From: DASPJR01 sp035628505
GTDB lineage: Bacteria > Planctomycetota > SZUA-567 > H5-PLA8
Length of the DNA stretch: 52,343 bases
Direction: 5' to 3'
Assembly (NCBI GenBank): GCA_035628505.1
Contig: DASPJR010000192.1
Coordinates: forward strand, 1 to 52,343
Positions 26,922 through 34,647 of the stretch are shown here, piece after piece. Below the pieces are notes generated by a model that was not told the DNA's origin, did not search any database, and saw nothing but the letters and a program-made list of their open reading frames with translations. The stretch's first letter is position 1. The number at the start of each line of letters is the position of its first letter. The position numbers and the translations under genes are program-made.

Positions 26922-28856
26922 CTACTTCGAGGCATGGCGCGCCGTGCTGGGCCAGCTTTCGACCATATCCTGGATGATCAGCGCTGCTTCGTCCGCTTGC
27001 GGGTCTTTAGCGTTCTTGTCGCCATCGACACCCGGCTCGTCGGCATTCAGCCGCTCGCTGAGCTTGCGCTGCGCCTCCATGCGTTCCCTGCGCTTCCTGG
27101 GATCGGCGATGTCGGTGAATTCCGGGTTATTGGCGACGCGCTCGGCAGATTTCTGCTGCAGAAGCGCCACGTTCTTCGTCTTCCACTCCACCCATTTCTT
27201 CACGTCCGGCCGGGACTTGTCGAGTTTTCCCTTGATGCGCCGCCAGGGGATCGGGTTCTCGGTTGAACGCTCGAGCATGCCTTCATCCTCGATGAGTTTC
27301 GCACCGGGGATTACGATATCGGGCTCGACGCCTTTGAGCTGCACCGAATCACCGCCGGCCAGGAAGTACTGGTGCGTGGTAATCTTGATGTCTCCAGGCA
27401 GGTTCAACGGTGCGAGCGGAATGACGCGCTGCACGGTTCCTTTTCCGTAGGTCTGCGTCGGTGCCACGACAACGGCCCGGCCGTAGTCCTTGAGCGCTCC
27501 GGCGACAATCTCCGAGGCGCTGGCCGAAAACTGATTGACCAGCACGACCAGTGGACCGGTGTAAGCCACCTCCGGATTGTCGTCCTGCGTCCAATGGATG
27601 TGCCGTGCGCCATCTTGCTCGGCCACGATGGGACCCGATGTGATAAACAGCCCCGCCAGGCCGACAGCCTCTTCCAGATAGCCGCCGGCGTTATAGCGCA
27701 GATCGAGCACCACGCCCGCGAGCGGCTTGTCTTTCTCAAGTTCCTTGATCCGTTCGCGCACGTCGTTATGCACGCCTTCATAGAACGCCTGCACGGCGAT
27801 CAATCCGACTGTGCCCTTTGCCGTTTCAAAACGCTTGCCCTTCACCCGCATGTCAGCCAGCTCGATGGTGTCGCGGACGATGGTGATGACTTCGGTTTTC
27901 TTGGTGTCTTTCTTGAGCACCGTCAGCTTCACTTCAGTGCCCTTCTCGCCTTTGATCTTCTTGACGATTTCGTTGATCTTCAGACCGGCCAGCGTGAAGT
28001 TGTCCACGGCGATTATCTGGTCGCCGCGCGCGAACTTGCCGCTCTTTTCGGAAGGACCGCCCTTAATGATGTCATCCACCTGCGCCCCCAGCGGACAGGG
28101 GCGGATCTGAATGCCGATCCCGGCGAAATTGCGTTCCAGGCGCGCGTTGAAATCATCCTCGTCCTCGGCGTCGAAATATTCGGTATGGGAGTCCAGCGCG
28201 AGCATGAAGCTCTTGAGGAAAATCTTCGGAACTTCAGCATCGATATCGATCTTCGTCCACTTCTCGCGCTCTTCACGAAGTGTCAGCAGCGCCATCTTCA
28301 ACGCTTCGGCCTCAGACAGATAGCTCTTGTTCAGCCGGTAGAGATCCGCTGCCGCGCGGAACAGGCGGCGCTCGCGTTCAGGATGCGTCTCCGGACGCTG
28401 GGTCCATTTGATGTCCGGCTCATCGTCGTCATCTTTCTCCGCATTTCCTTTAGCCTTGATCTCCTCGCCACGACTTTCGATGGCGGCGTACAGTTCCTCG
28501 TCTCGCTTGATCTGCACCGCCTTGAAGTTGACCATCATTTCGCGGTAGTGCGAGAAGTCGCCGAGCAGCGTCTTTTCGGCCAGCGCGCGCAGTTCCTTAT
28601 CTGGCAGCTGATACAGCGCTTCGGCTTCGCTCTTGATGAAAAAGCTGCTCGTCGGATCGAGCTGTTCGACCATCTGCTTAAGCAGCCTGCGCATGAACGG
28701 CGCGTCCATTTCGTGCTCGGAGAGGTGCAGCTTGAACAGCTGCGGCAACAGCGCGGCGACCTGTTCTGAAGTCAGCTTTTCAGCGGCGGGCGCTGTAAGG
28801 GAAGGAATCAGGAGCAGAGCGACGAGCAGAACAGTCCGGAGCAGCTTCTTTAGCAC
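26922..28856 (-). CDS. Carboxy-terminal processing (S41, Prc-type) protease
   Basis: 644 residues from the GTG of VLKKLLRTVLL, with AAAGGAAA upstream; a signal peptide ends near TAPAAE. Order: N-terminal helical domain, PDZ domain (about 240-330: GIGIQIRPCPLGAQ, GGPSEKSGKFARGDQIIAVD), then the S41 catalytic domain (about 345-530). Catalytic residues match E. coli Prc: Ser446 in NQFSASASEIVAGAL, Asp457 in KDYGRA and Lys472 in YGKGTVQ. The last 110 residues are a charged helical tail (DPRKRRERMEAQRKLSERLN) as in Prc. It should degrade or trim periplasmic proteins from their C-termini. Confidence 0.95.
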   Translation of the reverse strand: MLKKLLRTVLLVALLLIPSLTAPAAEKLTSEQVAALLPQLFKLHLSEHEMDAPFMRRLLKQMVEQLDPTSSFFIKSEAEALYQLPDKELRALAEKTLLGDFSHYREMMVNFKAVQIKRDEELYAAIESRGEEIKAKGNAEKDDDDEPDIKWTQRPETHPERERRLFRAAADLYRLNKSYLSEAEALKMALLTLREEREKWTKIDIDAEVPKIFLKSFMLALDSHTEYFDAEDEDDFNARLERNFAGIGIQIRPCPLGAQVDDIIKGGPSEKSGKFARGDQIIAVDNFTLAGLKINEIVKKIKGEKGTEVKLTVLKKDTKKTEVITIVRDTIELADMRVKGKRFETAKGTVGLIAVQAFYEGVHNDVRERIKELEKDKPLAGVVLDLRYNAGGYLEEAVGLAGLFITSGPIVAEQDGARHIHWTQDDNPEVAYTGPLVVLVNQFSASASEIVAGALKDYGRAVVVAPTQTYGKGTVQRVIPLAPLNLPGDIKITTHQYFLAGGDSVQLKGVEPDIVIPGAKLIEDEGMLERSTENPIPWRRIKGKLDKSRPDVKKWVEWKTKNVALLQQKSAERVANNPEFTDIADPRKRRERMEAQRKLSERLNADEPGVDGDKNAKDPQADEAALIIQDMVESWPSTARHASK

Positions 28857-28890
28857 GGCAATTTCCTTTCGGCTCAACAAGCCAGCGCCC

Positions 28891-28898
28891 AGTATAAT
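28891..28898. promoter_or_regulatory. Possible bidirectional -10 element
   Basis: TATAAT on the plus strand (28893-28898), overlapping TATACT on the minus strand (28891-28896), in the gap between the divergent S41 protease and argA genes. Neither strand has a good -35 at 16-18 bases, so the call is weak. Confidence 0.3.
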
Positions 28899-29029
28899 GC
28901 GTTCAGCGCAGAAAACACTCTGTACTTGTGCTCTCCGCGGCGGGCACTTCTCAAGGAGCGTAGCAACTTTGGAGCCGGACCCCTATCCATCGGCTCGTGA
29001 TTTGCCAAACCCCGAGGCCGGCGCTAAAC

Positions 29030-30322
29030 ATGAGACGTATGAATAAATTCACAGACCTGCGCGAGATCCTGCGCTACGTCCCGAACTTCCGCGAAAAAAT
29101 CTTTGTCGTCGCTGTCGATGGGGAGATTGTGGAGCATGAAAACTTCACGAATCTGCTTTTGGATATCGCCTTGCTGCGCAGCCTGAGCATCCAGGTTGTC
29201 CTGGTGCATGGCGCCGGTTTTCAGCTCCGGCGCCTATCAGCCGAACAGAACCAGCCCATCAGCAACGCCGACGGTACCGGTGTCACCGACGATGCCACGC
29301 TGCGCCTGGCACTCACGGTCTCAAACCGCCTGACGCACGAAATTCTCGAAGGCCTTTCCGCGTCCGATCAGCGCGCCGTCAGCACCAACGCCATCGTCGC
29401 GCACCCCGCCGGCATTCTGCGCGGCGTGGACATGCAGTACACCGGCAAGGTCGAGCGCATCGATATCGCGTTCCTCAAAACGCTGCTGCAGAACAACATC
29501 ATCCCTGTCATTCCGCCGCTGGGATTTGACGGCGAAGGCCGCACCTACCGCGTGAACTCCGACGCCATCGCCGCGCAGGTCGCGCGCGCGTTGAGTGCCA
29601 TCAAGCTGATCTTTATCACCACGCGCGACGGCATCGAACGCGGCGGCGAGCTGCTCCGGCAGATTCCCGTCGCAGAAGCAGAAGAAATCCTGAAGAAGGA
29701 CCGCGAAAATCTTGTTCCCGAAATGGTGTCGAAGCTCGAGCATGGCTGCAAGGCGTGCAAGGACGGCATCGAACGCGTTCACATCATCAACGGACGCTCG
29801 GAAGAAGGCCTGCTCGCCGAAGTGTTTTCCACGGCCGGCGTGGGCACGCTCATCTATATCAACGAGTACCAGGCCATCCGCCCTGCCCGCAAAAAAGATG
29901 CGCAGACCATTGTGAAATTGATCGCGCAGGGCGTCGAAAACGAAGAGCTGCTTAAGCGCACGCGCGCGGGCATCGAAAAGCAGATCGGTGACTACTACGT
30001 CTTCGAGATCGACCACAATCCCGTCGGCTGCATCGCCCTGCATCCGTATCCTGAATCCGGAAAAGCCGAGCTCGCCTGCCTGATGGTCTCGACGTCTTAC
30101 GAAAACCGCGGCGTCGGACGGAAGCTGATGAACTTTGTCGAAACGCTCGCGCGCCAGCGCGGCATCAAAGAGCTCTTCTGCCTCTCGACGCAGGCCTTCA
30201 GTTATTTTCAGACCAAAGGCGGCTTCAAGGAAGCCACGCCGCAGGACCTGCCGCCGTCACGCAGGGCGCAGTGGGAACAGAGCAAACGCAATTCGAGAAT
30301 CCTGGTCAAGACGTTGAACTGA
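29030..30322 (+). CDS. argA: N-acetylglutamate synthase (amino-acid kinase fold plus GNAT domain)
   Basis: Catalyses acetyl-CoA + glutamate to N-acetylglutamate, the first arginine step. About 430 residues. The amino-acid-kinase-like domain (about 15-280) has VVAVDGEIVEHENFTNLL, VVLVHGAGFQLRR and YRVNSDAIAAQVARAL; in this family it is a regulatory fold binding arginine. The GNAT domain (about 285-430) has YYVFEIDHNPVGCIALHPY and the acetyl-CoA loop SYENRGVGRKLMNFVETLAR. I prefer the ATG of MRRMNKF; another ATG is three codons later, and upstream codons to 28997 are unlikely. No other arginine genes are near. Confidence 0.9.
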   Translation: MRRMNKFTDLREILRYVPNFREKIFVVAVDGEIVEHENFTNLLLDIALLRSLSIQVVLVHGAGFQLRRLSAEQNQPISNADGTGVTDDATLRLALTVSNRLTHEILEGLSASDQRAVSTNAIVAHPAGILRGVDMQYTGKVERIDIAFLKTLLQNNIIPVIPPLGFDGEGRTYRVNSDAIAAQVARALSAIKLIFITTRDGIERGGELLRQIPVAEAEEILKKDRENLVPEMVSKLEHGCKACKDGIERVHIINGRSEEGLLAEVFSTAGVGTLIYINEYQAIRPARKKDAQTIVKLIAQGVENEELLKRTRAGIEKQIGDYYVFEIDHNPVGCIALHPYPESGKAELACLMVSTSYENRGVGRKLMNFVETLARQRGIKELFCLSTQAFSYFQTKGGFKEATPQDLPPSRRAQWEQSKRNSRILVKTLN

Positions 30323-30323
30323 C

Positions 30324-30371
30324 AGGGGTCAGGGTCCAGGGGTCAGGGGGCAGGGGGCAGGGGGCAGGGTG
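30324..30371 (+). repeat. G-rich tandem repeat (GGGGGCA units)
   Basis: Reads CAGGGGTCAGGGTCCAGGGG, then TCAGGGGGCAGGGGGCAGGG. Units of 7 bases, with repeated runs of three to five G. It starts directly after the argA stop and could form a G-quadruplex in DNA or mRNA. Confidence 0.8.
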
Positions 30372-30420
30372 GAATCTCCGCGAGCAGTCTGGCGCGATCG
30401 GCCTTGACCAACGTTTACTA

Positions 30421-30613
30421 ACCCCCGGCTTTAGCCGGGGGTGAAACGCGAAAGCAAGATCGACGAGCCGGATTCATCCGGCTTAACCTCGAGCGCAGAT
30501 GGCTTTAGCCACTACCCCGTTGGGCTGAAGCCCCGCCGCGTTTCAGGTAACCCCGCTGAAGCGGGGTGATGGAATTCGATGGAGGCGCGGTACCCCCAGC
30601 TAAAGCTGGGGGT
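30421..30613. repeat. Hairpin cluster 1 (six palindromes with CTTTAG, CTGAAG or ATTCAT cores)
   Basis: Perfect or near-perfect palindromes: ACCCCCGGCT-TT-AGCCGGGGGT, AGCCGGATTCATCCGGCT, TGGCTTTAGCCA, GGGCTGAAGCCC, CCCCGCTGAAGCGGGG and a final one with core CTAAAG (CCCCCAGCTAAAGCTGGGGG). The stems differ while the six-base cores recur. Related clusters lie at 31984-32245 and 32685-32979. Confidence 0.85.
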
Positions 30614-30726
30614 TAGTAGCACCGTATTTGCGCATTTCAAGGAGTTAGCAGCACCGTTAGTGCCGTAAAACAATCTCAGTCTTCGTGTCTTTGTGTTGAG
30701 TCCGTTCAGTTTTAAAGGAGCAAGAA

Positions 30727-31764
30727 ATGCCACATGACGTTGTCACCTTTGGCGAAGCGATGCTGCGTTTTGTTCCGCAGGGCGACCTGCGCACCGAGCA
30801 GGCGCAAGGATTTACTGTCACCGTCGGTGGCGGCGAGCTCAATGTTGCGGTCGGCGTTTCGCGCATGGGCTTTAGCTCCGCGTGGGTCAGCCGCCTGCCT
30901 GAAAATGCGCTGGGACGTCTGCTGCTGAGCAAAGTGCGCGAGCAGAACGTGGATAGCCAGCATGTGGCCATGACCAAAGATGGCCGCTGCGGACTCTATT
31001 TCCTCGAACAGGGCGCCAGTCCGCGAGCGGCTGCCGTGCTCTACGACCGTGCCGACAGCGCCATCAGCCGCATCAAGCCAGGCGACGTAAAGTGGCATGA
31101 AGTTTTCCAGGGCGTGAAGTACTTCCATATTTCCGGCATCACCCCCGCCCTGTCGAAAAGCGCTGCTGACACCACCGCCGAAGCACTCGCCGCCGCGAAG
31201 AAAGCCGGCTGCACGGTCACTTACGATTTGAATTACCGCTCCAAGCTATGGACACCCGAGCAGGCCCGCGCGATTCAGGAGCCGCTGATGGCCAACGTCG
31301 ATATCCTGATCACGACAGAAGAAGACACCAAGGTCGTCTTCGGCATCGAAGCCCCGAAGGGCTCCGACGAAAAGTTCACGAACGTGGACGCCGCCGGCTA
31401 CCGCGACGTCGCGCGGCAGCTCGTCGAAAAATTCGGCTTCAAAGGCGTCGCCGTCACGCTGCGCCAGAACAAGAGCGTGTGGTTCAACGACTGGTGGGGC
31501 CTCTACTACGACGCGAAATCAAAAAATTATTTCGAAGCGCCGAAGTACCAGCTCGAGATTGTCGACCGCGTCGGCGCCGGCGACAGCTTCGCCGCAGGAC
31601 TGCTCTCCGGCATGCTGATCAAGCCTGGCGACTACGACCACAACATCCGCTTCGCCGTTGCGATGAGCGCCCTCAAGCACACCGTCCCCGGCGATTTCGC
31701 AATCGTCTCACGCGGCGAGGTGGAGACGCTGATGAAAGGCGGCGGGTTGCGTATCGTGCGGTAG
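30727..31764 (+). CDS. PfkB-family sugar kinase, 2-keto-3-deoxygluconate kinase-like
   Basis: Ribokinase-fold enzyme of 345 residues. The N-terminal signature is VTVGGGELNVAVGVSRMG and the C-terminal ATP signature DRVGAGDSFAAGLLSG with the catalytic Asp. GEAMLRFVPQ, YDLNYRSKLWTPEQA and the position of the sugar-contact region (GLYFLEQGASPRAAAVLYDR) resemble KdgK, which phosphorylates 2-keto-3-deoxygluconate in uronate or Entner-Doudoroff-like pathways. The acceptor sugar cannot be fixed from sequence. AAGGAG lies about 6 bases before the ATG. No aldolase or dehydratase is adjacent; the gene is isolated between two repeat-filled gaps. Confidence 0.88.
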   Translation: MPHDVVTFGEAMLRFVPQGDLRTEQAQGFTVTVGGGELNVAVGVSRMGFSSAWVSRLPENALGRLLLSKVREQNVDSQHVAMTKDGRCGLYFLEQGASPRAAAVLYDRADSAISRIKPGDVKWHEVFQGVKYFHISGITPALSKSAADTTAEALAAAKKAGCTVTYDLNYRSKLWTPEQARAIQEPLMANVDILITTEEDTKVVFGIEAPKGSDEKFTNVDAAGYRDVARQLVEKFGFKGVAVTLRQNKSVWFNDWWGLYYDAKSKNYFEAPKYQLEIVDRVGAGDSFAAGLLSGMLIKPGDYDHNIRFAVAMSALKHTVPGDFAIVSRGEVETLMKGGGLRIVR

Positions 31765-31883
31765 TTTTTAGCAGACTTCAACTCGGAGGCACGGAGGACA
31801 CGGAGAAAAGCTTTTTTAAACCGCAGATGAACGCGGATAAACGCGGATACGGAAAAGTCATCTGCGTGAATCTGCGTTCATTA

Positions 31884-32027
31884 AACTAGGGACAGTCACC
31901 TATTTTTGGCAGGTAATAACAGGTGCCTTTCCCTAGGAATCTGCGCGAGCAGGCTGGCGCCTGGCGTTCACCAACGTTTACTAACCCCCGGCTTTAGCCG
32001 GAGGTGAAACGCGAATCCAAGATTGAC
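31884..32027. repeat. Direct repeat R1, copy 1 (about 140 bp)
   Basis: Contains CTAGGGACAGTCACCT (31886-31901) and AGGTGCCTTTCCCTAG (31921-31936), which pair, then CTGCGCGAGCAGGCTGGCGC and the first hairpin of cluster 2. A nearly identical copy lies at 32334-32473. Confidence 0.9.
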
Positions 32028-32245
32028 AAGCCGGATTCATCCGGCTTACCTCGAGCGCAGGTGGCTTTAGCCAATACCTCGTTGGGCTGAAGCCCTCCGC
32101 CTTTCAGAAAAGCCGGCTGAGGCCGGCTGTCTCAACAAAATGTAGCAGGCATCTATCCACCACCTGAAGGTGGTGGCAAGCAACAGCACCTGCCTGCTGA
32201 AGCAGGCTCGAGAGTTAGCATTCGTCTCGCGAACTGAAGTTCGCG
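31984..32245. repeat. Hairpin cluster 2 (eight palindromes)
   Basis: Palindromes include AGCCGGATTCATCCGGCT (32029-32046), TGGCTTTAGCCA (32062-32073), AGCCGGCTGAGGCCGGCT (32111-32128), CCACCACCTGAAGGTGGTGG (32157-32176), GCCTGCTGAAGCAGGC (32192-32207) and CGCGAACTGAAGTTCGCG (32228-32245). About 170 bases (32080-32248) recur at 32818-32982. Confidence 0.85.
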
Positions 32246-32333
32246 CCACAACATCCCGCTCAAAGCTGTTCTCTGCGAAACTCAGCGGCCTCTGCGGCTC
32301 TGCGGTGAAGTCGTGTTCCGTTCGTCACTCGAT

Positions 32334-32473
32334 AACTAAGGACAGTCACCTATTTTTGGCAGGTAATAACAGGTGCCTTTCCCTAGGAATCTGCGCGAGC
32401 AGGCTGGCGCCCGGCGTGCACCAACGTTTACTAACCCCGGCTTTAGCGGGGGTGAAACGCGAATCCAAGATCG
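32334..32473. repeat. Direct repeat R1, copy 2
   Basis: Matches 31884-32027 with only scattered changes (AACTAAGGACAGTCACC for AACTAGGGACAGTCACC; CCCGGCGTGCACC for CCTGGCGTTCACC). One G/C pair of its hairpin is lost. Same orientation, about 450 bases apart. Confidence 0.9.
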
Positions 32474-32684
32474 ACGAATCAATCATACCGTTTTCTTATC
32501 GCAAACTCGCCGGCCATAAGGATTGAGTGTTGCGCAACACGTTACGCAACACTTGAAACTTTCTATTCGTTCAGCGGACTCGACTTAGTCAAAAGCTGAT
32601 GCAACAAAACGAGCGTATAGTGAAGGGTGAGGTGTATCCAGCGGCTGTTGCCTGGCAACCGACGAGCGACGGGCCGGGCCACAC

Positions 32685-32979
32685 AGCCGCCTTCAGGCGG
32701 CTTCGGCTGTTGCTTGCCACCACCTTCAGGTGGTGGTGAGGGCCTTCCCGAAAAAGACAAAGAGCCGGCTTAAGCCGGCTTTCTTCCGGTCGCGGCAGGC
32801 TTCAGCCCAGGGAAGTATCCGCTGAAGCCCTCTGCCTTTACGAAAAGCCGGCTGAAGCCGGCTGTCTCAAAAAATTCAAGCAGGCATCTGTCCACCACCT
32901 GAAGGTGGTGGCAAGCAACATCATCAGCCTGCTGAAGCAGGCTCGAAAGTCGCACGCAGCTCGCGAACTGAAGTTCGCG
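32685..32979. repeat. Hairpin cluster 3 (seven palindromes, both orientations)
   Basis: AGCCGCCTTCAGGCGGCT (32685-32702), CCACCACCTTCAGGTGGTGG (32717-32736), AGCCGGCTTAAGCCGGCT (32763-32780), AGCCGGCTGAAGCCGGCT (32846-32863), CCACCACCTGAAGGTGGTGG (32892-32911), AGCCTGCTGAAGCAGGCT (32926-32943) and CGCGAACTGAAGTTCGCG (32962-32979). The first part is an inverted copy of the later part (CACCTTCAGG against CCTGAAGGTG). Confidence 0.85.
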
Positions 32980-33031
32980 CTGCAAGAGCTTTATGGTCAC
33001 CCGTCACTCTGCTCGGTTGAAAACGTCTCAC

Positions 33032-33128
33032 TTCTTCGCCAAGGACGCCAAGGCGCCAAGCACGCCAAGAAGAATACCCTTTCCAAGTTCTTCTTGGCGC
33101 CCTTGGCGTTCTCCGCGTTCTTGGCGAA
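33032..33128. repeat. CGCCAAGG short-period inverted repeat
   Basis: TTCTTCGCCAAGGACGCCAA continues as GGCGCCAAGCACGCCAAGAA; its mirror is TTCTTGGCGCCCTTGGCGTT followed by CTCCGCGTTCTTGGCGAA. Period 7-9 in each arm, with the arms forming one hairpin of about 95 bases. Confidence 0.8.
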
Positions 33129-33152
33129 TACGAGAGCCGTTCAACCGATCAC

Positions 33153-33187
33153 CGTCACTCGTCACCCGTCACCCGTCACTCGTCACC
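33153..33187 (+). repeat. Heptamer tandem CGTCACY x5 upstream of the AraC-like gene
   Basis: CGTCACT CGTCACC CGTCACC CGTCACT CGTCACC, ending about 8 bases before the Shine-Dalgarno of the next gene. A related GGTCACCCGTCACTC lies at about 32995. Confidence 0.85.
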
Positions 33188-33208
33188 CGTCCCACAGGAG
33201 GAATCATC

Positions 33209-34285
33209 ATGGCCTTTGCCTTTGCACACCAGAAACCGGGGCTCAACCGTTGCGGGGCGTTTGCCAAACCGTCGCGGTATAAGTCGGCGCCAAAAGAGCA
33301 TCCGGCTTCGCGACACGAGAAGGAGAATGAGATCTGGCGGCGCGTCTGCGGAATTTTTGCGGGCGTTGAGATTTCGCGTGAGGAGAAGAAGGCTGGCGTC
33401 ATGCGGCTGGTGCGCGGAATCCGGCGCTTTCTGGAACGGGAGTTCGTGCGGGGTGCGAATGCGGGTTCCGGAGGTTGGATGTCGCTTCGCGACCCCCATA
33501 GCGGAGCTATGGGGGCTACCCTTCCAAATGGCGCAATCCGCCAGAAGTTGACACTGACCGATGATGCGACTCCCGCATTCGAGCAGTGGGCGCGCGTGCA
33601 GCACGGCGGCGTTACGGTGGAAGCCGTGTGTGCGCGCTTCAACATTCCGCACTTTACGCTCGACACGCTGCTCAAAGAGACGTTCTCGATTTCGGCGGCG
33701 CAGCTGGTGAACGGGTTTCTGCTGCGCGGACTCAAGAATGAGCTGCGCGCGGAACTGCGGCGCGCGGCGCGCTCGATCTGGGGCACGCCCGGGAGTCTGG
33801 CGCAGCGGCTTGTCGTTGAGGGCGCGCTCACGCGGCGCAAGAGTGTGCTCAGCGGGAAAGAGGACCGCCTGCGCGTGTTTCGGGCGGAGCCGAGCTGGGA
33901 AACTATTCGCGGCGATGAGCTTTCGCGCGCGGCGGAGCTGCTCGCCGAGTTACGCCGCAGCCGGGAACTCGGAGAGACCGCGGCACGTCTGGGGCTCGGC
34001 AGCGCGGCGAAGTTGAAGGAGGCGTGTCTGACGGTTTTCGGAAAGACGCTGAGGACGCTCGAAGAGGAGTTCGCGCGGGAAGTTGCCGCGTACTACCTGT
34101 GTGCGGAAGAGAAAGTGCTGCGCGACATGGCGGCTCAGGACGGCGAAACGGCGCTGACCTGCCGCGCGCGCTATCTGTATTCGGGAGACGAACAGTACCG
34201 CCCGGAGGCGCCGTTTCTGGATCGCTGGAGTGCGATGGAATTGCGCGCGGGATGGCTGGAGGCGATGGCCGCGGCATTTGGGTAG
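33209..34285 (+). CDS. Protein with two AraC-like helix-turn-helix regions, no recognised sensor domain
   Basis: 358 residues from an ATG with AGGAGG 8 bases upstream. Two segments look like AraC-type HTH units: VEAVCARFNIPHFTLDTLLK followed by ETFSISAAQLVNGFLLRGLK, and LGETAARLGLGSAAKLKEAC followed by LTVFGKTLRTLEEEFAREVA. The N-terminal 100 residues are helical and charged (REEKKAGVMRLVRGIRRFLE). Between about residues 90 and 105 a DNA palindrome is read through as LRDPHSGAMGATLPNGA. I assign a DNA-binding role as inference. The gene lies between two repeat-filled gaps and has no evident operon partner, so its targets are unknown. Confidence 0.7.
   Translation: MAFAFAHQKPGLNRCGAFAKPSRYKSAPKEHPASRHEKENEIWRRVCGIFAGVEISREEKKAGVMRLVRGIRRFLEREFVRGANAGSGGWMSLRDPHSGAMGATLPNGAIRQKLTLTDDATPAFEQWARVQHGGVTVEAVCARFNIPHFTLDTLLKETFSISAAQLVNGFLLRGLKNELRAELRRAARSIWGTPGSLAQRLVVEGALTRRKSVLSGKEDRLRVFRAEPSWETIRGDELSRAAELLAELRRSRELGETAARLGLGSAAKLKEACLTVFGKTLRTLEEEFAREVAAYYLCAEEKVLRDMAAQDGETALTCRARYLYSGDEQYRPEAPFLDRWSAMELRAGWLEAMAAAFG
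33493..33515. repeat. Palindrome inside the AraC-like coding region
   Basis: CCCCCATAGC-GGA-GCTATGGGGG, a perfect 10-bp stem with a 3-base loop, in frame within the coding sequence. The flanks (CGCGAC and CTACC) resemble intergenic REP-type units. Its length and surroundings suggest insertion without loss of frame. Confidence 0.8.
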
Positions 34286-34647
34286 CGCCTTCGCGCAGGG
34301 CAAACTTCTAAACACGACTTCAACACGGGAGGCACGGAGATCACGGAGGACTCAGAGAACATCTCTGTTGTGTTCCCCTCCCCTTGCGGGAGGGGGTAGG
34401 GGGAGCGGTTAGCCGGACGCATCTCTGAGCGCGTCAACAGAACACTGCAACGCGAACAGAATTTTTCATTTCACAGTTCTCATTTGTCATTTTTCAATTC
34501 AACGGCGAGGCAGACAACGGCGTTCAATGAGAGATGAAAAATGAGAACTTAGAAATGACAAATTCAGTTCTGTTTTCGCGCGCGCCAACACGGGCAACAG
34601 CTAACCCCTCACCCTAACCCTCTCCCGCAAGGGGAGAGGGAACCGGT
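34286..34647. other. Non-coding gap with four repeat types
   Basis: No gene in about 360 bases. It holds an ACGGGAGGCACGGAGATCAC tract (34324-34350), the palindrome CCCCTCCCCTTGCGGGAGGG (34375-34396), a long AT-richer inverted repeat (34454-34574) and a CTCTCCCGCAAGGGGAGAGG palindrome (34620-34639). Confidence 0.8.
34454..34574. repeat. TTTCTCATTTGTCATTTTTC-type inverted repeat
   Basis: Left arm AACAGAATTTTTCATTTCAC, GTTCTCATTTGTCATTTTTC; right arm GAGATGAAAAATGAGAACTT, AGAAATGACAAATTCAGTTC. Arms of about 50 bases form an imperfect hairpin. The base composition is lower in GC than its surroundings. Confidence 0.75.

Larger units (their letters stand above)
30323..30726. other. Non-coding gap with G-rich tandem repeat and six hairpins
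   Basis: About 400 bases without a gene. It begins with a G-rich tandem (30324-30371), then six palindromes: 30421-30442, 30466-30483, 30500-30511, 30522-30533, 30551-30566 and 30592-30613. It ends with a tract TCTTCGTGTCTTTGTG (about 30676) of the short-period kind and AAGGAG before the kinase start. Confidence 0.8.
31765..33208. other. 1.4-kb non-coding region of stacked repeats
   Basis: No credible gene: open frames here translate repeat DNA in all frames. In order: period-7 tracts GGAGGCACGGAGGACACGGA and ACCGCAGATGAACGCGGATA (31780-31850); direct repeat R1 (31884-32027); hairpin cluster 2 (31984-32245); GCGAAACTCAGCGGCCTCTG tract (32274-32310); second R1 copy (32334-32473); hairpin cluster 3 (32685-32979); a CGCCAAGG inverted repeat (33032-33128); a CGTCACY heptamer tandem (33153-33187). 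It ends with the ribosome-binding site of the AraC-like gene. Confidence 0.85.

Noticed and set aside
31984..32979. CRISPR array
   Set aside because: Repeats are palindromes of different sequence and spacing; there are no constant spacers and no cas genes in the window.
32770..33000. 76-codon minus-strand frame in the repeat region
   Set aside because: It translates hairpin DNA; no independent coding evidence.
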